DNA of 10,891 nucleotides. Source: Sulfurimonas sp. Its GTDB lineage: Bacteria > Campylobacterota > Campylobacteria > Campylobacterales > Sulfurimonadaceae. Shown piece after piece: positions 7,201 through 10,891 of this stretch; the stretch's first letter is position 1; each line of letters starts with the position of its first letter. Made by a program: the position numbers and the translations under genes. The notes under the pieces were generated by a model. The model did not search any database, had not been told where the DNA came from, and saw nothing but the letters and a program-made list of their open reading frames with translations. Location: the NCBI GenBank assembly GCA_024762705.1, contig JANTGW010000018.1, positions 1 through 10,891 on the forward strand. The letters run 5' to 3'.

Positions 7201-7893
7201 ATGTTTCATTGGTTGGAAAAACACCCGTTCTTTTTCGCGGTAGGTGTATTTGTTACAATTGCTTTTGCCGGTTTGATTGAAATCGTGCCAAACTTTGCAC
7301 AGGCTTCTCGTCCTGTTATCGGTACAAAACCGGTAACATTACTAGAACAAGCTGGTCGTGATGTATATATTAAAAATAGCTGTAATGCTTGTCACTCACA
7401 GCTAATTCGTCCGTTTAAAGCTGAGACTGACCGTTACGGTCACTACTCTTTAAGTGGTGAGTATGCATATGACAGACCATTTTTATGGGGTTCTAAAAGA
7501 ACTGGTCCAGACTTACACCGTGTAGGTAACTACAGAACTACTGAGTGGCATGAAAACCACATGAAAGTTCCTAAGTCTGTAATGCCGTCAAGTATTATGC
7601 CAGCATATCCATGGATGTTTACTAATAATGTAGACATAGATACTGCCTATGCTACACAGTTGACAAATGCACAGTTCTTTGGTGTACCATATAACAAACC
7701 TGTTCCTATGAAAGACGGGTCAACTACAGTAGTTAAAATGGCAAATTCTGTTGCAGAGGCACATGCTATGGCATTGGCAGAAGCAAAAGAAATCACAGCA
7801 AAAATGAAAGATCAAGACGTTAAAGATGCAGTAGCACGCGGTGAAATACCTGAGATAGTTGCTTTAATTGCATATTTAAATGCTCTTAAATAA
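7201..7893 (+). CDS. ccoO: cbb3-type cytochrome c oxidase subunit II (mono-haem cytochrome c)
   Basis: CcoO is the membrane-anchored mono-haem c subunit that passes electrons from CcoP to the low-spin haem of CcoN. The 230 residues begin with one uncleaved membrane helix (about 10-30), followed by a periplasmic cytochrome domain. The haem site is NSCNACHSQ with Cys61, Cys64 and His65. The sixth ligand is most likely Met133 in SSIMPAYPWM, a highly conserved CcoO motif. The segments GRDVYIKNSC, YDRPFLWGSKRTGPDLHRVG and the C-terminal VALIAYLNAL are typical for the family. It lies 18 bases after ccoN with a very good GGGAGG ribosome binding site, and 15 bases before ccoQ. There is nothing unusual in length or residues. 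Confidence 0.98.
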   Translation: MFHWLEKHPFFFAVGVFVTIAFAGLIEIVPNFAQASRPVIGTKPVTLLEQAGRDVYIKNSCNACHSQLIRPFKAETDRYGHYSLSGEYAYDRPFLWGSKRTGPDLHRVGNYRTTEWHENHMKVPKSVMPSSIMPAYPWMFTNNVDIDTAYATQLTNAQFFGVPYNKPVPMKDGSTTVVKMANSVAEAHAMALAEAKEITAKMKDQDVKDAVARGEIPEIVALIAYLNALK

Positions 7894-7908
7894 GAAAGGT
7901 GCAAGATA

Positions 7909-8112
7909 GTGGATTTTAATGAATTTGCAGCGTATGCATACTTCTTTTTAATAGTATTTTTGGTGGTCGTGACATACTCATATGTCTATCATCTCTATAC
8001 AAAAAAGAAAGATGCTACCGGAGTTGATTATGAGCACTATAGTGATATGGCACTGAAAGATGATATAGGTGATACTCCGGTAAAACCTGTGTCACGTGAT
8101 AAAGAAAAATAG
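7909..8112 (+). CDS. ccoQ: cbb3-type oxidase subunit CcoQ
   Basis: This is a small protein of 67 residues with one hydrophobic helix (about 8-28, rich in aromatic and Val residues) followed by a charged cytoplasmic tail (YTKKKDATGVDYEHYSDMAL). Size, topology and position between ccoO and ccoP identify it as CcoQ. CcoQ is not catalytic; in other bacteria it stabilises the complex or protects it from oxygen. The start is a GTG, chosen because AAAGG (7895-7899) stands 9 bases upstream and no ATG is available at the front of the membrane helix. It ends 9 bases before ccoP. CcoQ proteins vary strongly in sequence, so the name rests largely on context. Confidence 0.87.
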   Translation: MDFNEFAAYAYFFLIVFLVVVTYSYVYHLYTKKKDATGVDYEHYSDMALKDDIGDTPVKPVSRDKEK

Positions 8113-8121
8113 GAGAGATAT

Positions 8122-9063
8122 ATGAATAAGCTTTATCTTTGGGGAATTATCATTACTGCGGCAATGTTGGGTGCAACATATGCGACAGTTGGATACCAAA
8201 AAGGTGGTCTGAATGATGATATCGTCAATATGCTTGCGATCACGGGTGCAGTTGCGCTTGTAATCATTACAATTTTTGTTGTAATCAAGTATGTACGTCA
8301 AATGCAAGTTGATCAGGCTACAGGTGAATTGGCAGATGAATCATGGGACAATATAGGTGAATATAAAAATCCGGTACCTTTTGGTTGGGCGATTATGTTC
8401 TTAGGTACTATTATTTGGGGTATGTGGTATTTTACAATGGGTTATCCGGTAAATGCTTTTTCTCAAATCGGTCAATATAATGAAGAAGTACAAGAGAAAG
8501 ATGCTGAATTTGCAAAAAAATATGCAAATATCAAAGGCGAAGAACTTGTAAATATGGGTGAATCGGTTTATTTAGTTGAATGTGTCGCTTGTCACGGTCT
8601 TAATGCTGATGGTAATAATGAAGTTGATGCAGCTGATTTAAATAAAAGAGTTTCAGAAAAAAGTGTTAAATATGTTATTAACCACGGTTCAAATAACAAA
8701 CTTTTAGGTACAGAAATGCCAATGCCTGATCGTAACGGTTTATTCAATGCAGCTACTGGTGCATTAATTACTGATAAAGAGATTGATGAAGTGGCTACAT
8801 ATGTTGCTGGTGGATTGAAAGATACAAACAGTGCAGGTGCGAAAGTATTTGCTAATGTATGTGCTGCATGTCACGGTCCTGATGGGAAAGGTATGGCATA
8901 TGTTGCTCCGGATATCGCGGACTGGAATCAACAACTAATTATTAATGTTCTAGATTACGGTAAAACTGGTGCAATTGGTAAAATGCCAGTTATGGATAGA
9001 CTGAACCCTAAACAAAAAGAAGCTGTTGCAGCATATGTAATGAGCTTAAGTAAAGGAGAGTAA
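8122..9063 (+). CDS. ccoP: cbb3-type cytochrome c oxidase subunit III (di-haem cytochrome c)
   Basis: CcoP is the di-haem c subunit that accepts electrons from soluble cytochrome c or the bc1 complex. The 313 residues show three hydrophobic segments: about 5-23, 37-57 and 87-107. The third lies in the standard FixP N-terminal domain (WDNIGEYKNPVPFGWAIMFL to YFTMGYP). Two haem c sites follow: CVACHG (Cys154, Cys157, His158) and CAACHG (Cys247, Cys250, His251). Likely sixth ligands are Met199 or Met201 (GTEMPMPDRNG) and Met288 (GKMPVMDRL). Many proteobacterial CcoP proteins have only one or two helices before the haem domains, so the first segment here is an extra. AGGAGAG (8112-8118) precedes the start, and the next gene begins one base after the stop. 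Confidence 0.97.
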   Translation: MNKLYLWGIIITAAMLGATYATVGYQKGGLNDDIVNMLAITGAVALVIITIFVVIKYVRQMQVDQATGELADESWDNIGEYKNPVPFGWAIMFLGTIIWGMWYFTMGYPVNAFSQIGQYNEEVQEKDAEFAKKYANIKGEELVNMGESVYLVECVACHGLNADGNNEVDAADLNKRVSEKSVKYVINHGSNNKLLGTEMPMPDRNGLFNAATGALITDKEIDEVATYVAGGLKDTNSAGAKVFANVCAACHGPDGKGMAYVAPDIADWNQQLIINVLDYGKTGAIGKMPVMDRLNPKQKEAVAAYVMSLSKGE

Positions 9064-9064
9064 C

Positions 9065-9274
9065 ATGAATGAAAATAGAAGTGTTTTCGCTCTAGACGGT
9101 GTTACAGGAATGCTAATTGCTACGGGCTTACTGCTTGGCATACTGGTTTTTTTAAGCATCAATGCTGTAAGTGTACAACATGCTCAGGCTGAAAACTTTT
9201 ATAAAATAAAAGATGAAAAGTCAATTAAAAGAATTGATACAGAAAACTACAAACACGTAGTTGATGTTAAATAA
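9065..9274 (+). CDS. DUF4006 family small membrane protein
   Basis: This protein has 69 residues. A conserved-looking N-terminus (MNENRSVFALDGVTGMLIAT) leads into one membrane helix (about 13-33), then a polar tail with many Lys, Asp and Glu residues (KIKDEKSIKRIDTENYKHVVDV). I recognise it as DUF4006, a family found right after ccoP in Campylobacterota. No function is established. Its fixed place one base after ccoP, with the GGAGAG ribosome binding site (9055-9060) inside the end of ccoP, suggests a subunit or assembly factor of the cbb3 oxidase; that is inference. The tail would lie in the periplasm if the short N-terminus is cytoplasmic. Confidence 0.83.
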   Translation: MNENRSVFALDGVTGMLIATGLLLGILVFLSINAVSVQHAQAENFYKIKDEKSIKRIDTENYKHVVDVK

Positions 9275-9286
9275 GGGAGTTTTAAA

Positions 9287-9376
9287 ATGGAAAAAATAAT
9301 TTCTTGGGGCCTTGTAATTATGGCTGCATATACTCTTTGGGCTGTTGTAACTCCAAACCACCTTTACGTTGGATAG
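9287..9376 (+). CDS. 29-residue single-helix membrane peptide in the cco cluster
   Basis: This short reading frame (ATG to TAG, 29 codons) begins MEKIISWGLVIM and continues as a hydrophobic, Trp-containing helix up to about residue 21, then ends in a short polar tail (TPNHLYVG). AAGGGAG (9273-9279) sits 7 bases before the ATG, one of the best ribosome binding sites in the window. The gene fills the space between the DUF4006 stop (12 bases away) and the next ribosome binding site, AGGA at 9375-9378, which overlaps its own stop codon. Size, topology and place recall small oxidase subunits such as CcoM of Pseudomonas stutzeri cbb3 or CydX of cytochrome bd, but I see no sequence identity to either. 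Expression is inferred, not shown. It could be an accessory subunit of the oxidase or a coupling peptide for the downstream gene. Confidence 0.68.
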   Translation: MEKIISWGLVIMAAYTLWAVVTPNHLYVG

Positions 9377-9384
9377 GAAGTTTA

Positions 9385-10101
9385 TTGAAAGCTTTAACAA
9401 GAGGGCTTTATGCCCTCACTCTCATAGTATTATTCCAAACACATTTATTTGCAGAGTATTTATATAAAGATGAAATAATTCATAATCCTAAATTTAGCGA
9501 AGAGATTGAAGCTTTAGGAAGTGAACTATATAGAAAAACCGGTATTACAGTGCGGCTAGTTATGCTTAAAGAGCTACCAAATAATGAAAATATCGTTGTT
9601 TATGAAAAAAAACTTTTAAAGAAGTTTAAAGAGCCTACCGTTGTTCTTGTCTTTACAGAAATGAACAAACAGGTAGATATATTAGCAAACGATGCATCTT
9701 TATATAAATATTTTGACAAAAAAAGTATTTTAAGCCCTGTTGCATCAAAAGTACAGGCATTTCTAATGGGCGTTATGTATGCAAAGAGCTGGGATGATTT
9801 TAAAGATATAATGACGCACAGTAACGGATCGATATTACCTTTACTGGGTGGAAAAGCAAAAAAAGGTGAAATTACAGGAAAGTATGCAGCGGCAATGTTT
9901 AATGGCTATCTTGACATAGTACAACAAATTGCACGTAGTAAAAATGCAAAGCTTGAGAATGATTTTGGTGATACCAATCAAACAACTCTTTTAGTTATAA
10001 AAATATTGTTTTATGGTTTTGTTTTATATGGTATAATTATGTATATAAGAAGAATAATTTATAAAAGAAGGCATAAAAATGAGCATTATAAAGAGTGGTA
10101 A
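9385..10101 (+). CDS. Exported, membrane-anchored TPM-like protein of the cco cluster
   Basis: The protein has 238 residues from the TTG at 9385. This start is chosen because AGGA (9375-9378) is 6 bases upstream and because it begins a clean signal peptide (MKALTRGLYALTLIVLFQTH, cleavage likely after LFA at 23). A longer frame back to 9304 would add a Cys/Gly-rich, non-signal segment and overlap the 29-residue peptide gene. Residues about 35-145 resemble the TPM fold (TLP18.3/Psb32/MOLO-1): ELYRKTGITVRLVMLKEL, then PTVVLVFTEMNKQVDILAND. A helix at about 201-222 anchors the C-terminus, leaving a basic cytoplasmic tail. TPM proteins are thylakoid or envelope quality-control or phosphatase-like proteins; the role here is unknown. 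Its place between the cco genes and fixH suggests a periplasmic helper in oxidase assembly, which is inference. The fold call is from pattern only. Its end overlaps the next gene by 23 bases. Confidence 0.75.
   Translation: MKALTRGLYALTLIVLFQTHLFAEYLYKDEIIHNPKFSEEIEALGSELYRKTGITVRLVMLKELPNNENIVVYEKKLLKKFKEPTVVLVFTEMNKQVDILANDASLYKYFDKKSILSPVASKVQAFLMGVMYAKSWDDFKDIMTHSNGSILPLLGGKAKKGEITGKYAAAMFNGYLDIVQQIARSKNAKLENDFGDTNQTTLLVIKILFYGFVLYGIIMYIRRIIYKRRHKNEHYKEW
9401..9417 (+). repeat. GC-rich hairpin early in the TPM-like gene
   Basis: GAGGGC (9401-9406) and GCCCTC (9412-9417) form a perfect 6-bp stem with a TTTAT loop, starting 14 bases after the first base of the TTG codon's following triplet region, within the signal-peptide codons. 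It is strikingly GC-rich for this AT-rich sequence. No T run follows, so it is not a normal terminator. It might act as an mRNA stability or processing element between the highly expressed cco genes and the accessory tail. Confidence 0.45.
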
Positions 10102-10606
10102 ACTTTGGCCGTTTGCTATTGGTTTGGCTATTGCAGGTGTTTTTGGATTAGGTGTTTGGACGATTATGGAGACTAGCAAGGCTGATATTCAAGCTAGTGA
10201 TGATTATATGACAAACTATCAAAACGTTGATGCCAATGCAAATAAGCTTATTACAGAAAGAATAGCATTTGACAAAGATTATAGACTCAAATACGTTACT
10301 GAACAAATCAAAGAGAATGGTTGTGATGTGAAATATGCATTAACGACAAAAGACGGGAATGCTGTTGAGGGAGCAAAAATGCTTTTGGAAATAAGTCGTC
10401 CAGAAGTTGAAACATACACTAAAAAGTTTGAGAATCCGAAATTTGAAGAGAATGTTTATGTTTTTCATGATATAAAGTTTCCTAAAACTGGTGTCTGGAA
10501 TTTATTACTTAAAGTTGATGTTAATGGGAAAAGTAGATTTTATGCTATTAAAACAGATACACGCATTAAAAATGACAGAAGTGTACAAGAAGCTTCAGAA
10601 TATTAA
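10079..10606 (+). CDS. FixH-like membrane-anchored protein
   Basis: The protein has 175 residues. One N-terminal membrane helix (about 11-31, WPFAIGLAIAGVFGLGVWTI) is followed by an extracytoplasmic domain that looks beta-rich, with segments LTTKDGNAVEGAKMLLEISRP, VYVFHDIKFPKTGVWNLLLKVDVNG and FYAIKTDTRI. This topology (short N-terminus, WP at the helix start, then a beta-sandwich ending in a G-x-W-x-L strand) matches the FixH/CcoH family. CcoH is needed for assembly or stability of cbb3 oxidases and works with the copper transporter CcoI and with CcoG and CcoS, none of which is in this window. Position in the cco cluster supports the call. The ATG at 10079 lies 23 bases inside the previous gene, with AGAAGG (10066-10071) upstream, so translation is probably coupled. 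The family call is fairly good; the exact role is inferred. Confidence 0.78.
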   Translation: MSIIKSGKLWPFAIGLAIAGVFGLGVWTIMETSKADIQASDDYMTNYQNVDANANKLITERIAFDKDYRLKYVTEQIKENGCDVKYALTTKDGNAVEGAKMLLEISRPEVETYTKKFENPKFEENVYVFHDIKFPKTGVWNLLLKVDVNGKSRFYAIKTDTRIKNDRSVQEASEY

Positions 10607-10630
10607 ACTATGGATGAGACAACCATAGTT
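10606..10630 (+). repeat. Inverted repeat covering the addB start codon
   Basis: AACTATGG (10606-10613) and CCATAGTT (10623-10630) are perfect reverse complements with a 9-base loop. The left arm begins at the last base of the fixH stop codon and contains the ATG (10610-10612) of the next gene. In mRNA this hairpin would hide the start codon unless ribosomes finishing fixH open it. It is not followed by T bases, so it is not a standard terminator. Confidence 0.5.
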
Positions 10631-10891
10631 CTCCCTTCCGCTCGTGCTATACGCCACGAGCAGCTCACTCAAGATAAACAGACACTTTTTTTACCAGACT
10701 ATATCACGATGAGTGATTTTATATCCAAACTGACACTTGTTAAAGATTATAAGTTTATAGACGAAGACAGCAGAATACTGCTTTTACTCGAAGCATCAGA
10801 CTTTAAAGCCTTTGAAAACCTACAGATTGAGAGAAACTTTTTTACTTTTACAAAAAACAGCTCTTATATATTTAAATTTTTTGAAGAGTTG
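10610..10891 (+). CDS. addB: AddB-like recombination nuclease/helicase subunit, N-terminal part
   Basis: This is an open frame of 94 codons that runs off the right edge, beginning MDETTIVLPSARAIRHEQL. The order of elements, a short beta strand with Ser/Arg (VLPSARA), then FLPDYITMSDFISKLT, then IDEDSRILLLLEAS and NFFTFTKNSSYIFKFFEEL, resembles the N-terminus of AddB/RecB-like proteins of Campylobacterota. These proteins have an inactive helicase-like front part and a C-terminal PD-(D/E)XK nuclease. AddB works with AddA in end resection of double-strand breaks and recombination repair. In Campylobacter an addB-type gene also lies downstream of the cco region. The ATG lies 3 bases after the fixH stop with no clear Shine-Dalgarno sequence, and inside an inverted repeat. 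The nuclease motifs are outside the window, so the call rests on the N-terminus and synteny. Confidence 0.68.
   Translation, partial: MDETTIVLPSARAIRHEQLTQDKQTLFLPDYITMSDFISKLTLVKDYKFIDEDSRILLLLEASDFKAFENLQIERNFFTFTKNSSYIFKFFEEL

Noticed and set aside
9304..9384. N-terminal extension of the TPM-like protein back to a TTG at 9304
   Set aside because: The added stretch is Cys/Gly-rich and unlike a signal peptide, has no ribosome binding site at its start, and lies over the 29-residue peptide gene. The TTG at 9385 has a good site and begins a proper signal peptide.

Overview
The window is an AT-rich, densely packed, all-plus-strand stretch of a bacterial chromosome. Protein content and gene order point to a Campylobacterota (epsilonproteobacterial) genome. 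The signs are DUF507 next to carA, a ccoNOQP cluster followed by a DUF4006 gene, and an addB-like gene behind a FixH-like gene. From memory, Campylobacter jejuni has a similar order (purA, two small genes, DUF507, carA, then ccoNOQP and DUF4006). The presence of hisZ fits a free-living relative such as the Sulfurimonas group better than Campylobacter itself; that placement is inference.

Bases 1-5464 look like one or two co-transcribed blocks of mostly biosynthetic genes: the 3' part of a class V aminotransferase, hisZ (histidine synthesis, regulatory subunit of ATP phosphoribosyltransferase), purA (AMP synthesis), a FliJ-like coiled-coil gene, a MotE/YlxF-like exported gene (both probably flagellar), a DUF507 gene with a visible internal duplication, and carA (small subunit of carbamoyl phosphate synthetase). 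Gene junctions are tight, from 4-base overlaps to 41-base gaps. A hairpin just after carA may end this block.

Bases 5465-5688 are the only real intergenic region. It is very AT-rich and holds two separate inverted repeats, one upstream and one in the probable leader of ccoN, plus a strong Shine-Dalgarno sequence.

Bases 5689-10606 encode the high-affinity cbb3-type cytochrome c oxidase (CcoN, CcoO, CcoQ, CcoP) and a tail of membrane or exported genes likely tied to it: a DUF4006 protein, an unlisted 29-residue single-helix membrane peptide with a very good ribosome binding site, an exported TPM-like protein, and a FixH-like protein. The enzyme takes electrons from cytochrome c or quinol-cytochrome c reductase, through the haem c subunits CcoP and CcoO, to the haem b3-CuB centre in CcoN, where O2 is reduced. 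CcoN keeps every expected metal ligand. Bases 10610-10891 are the start of an AddB-like recombination nuclease/helicase subunit, whose start codon lies inside a perfect 8-bp inverted repeat.

I found no rRNA, tRNA, CRISPR array, insertion sequence or sign of recent transfer. The most novel items are the 29-residue peptide, the uncharacterised tail of the cco cluster, and the inverted repeats at ccoN, the TPM-like gene and addB.
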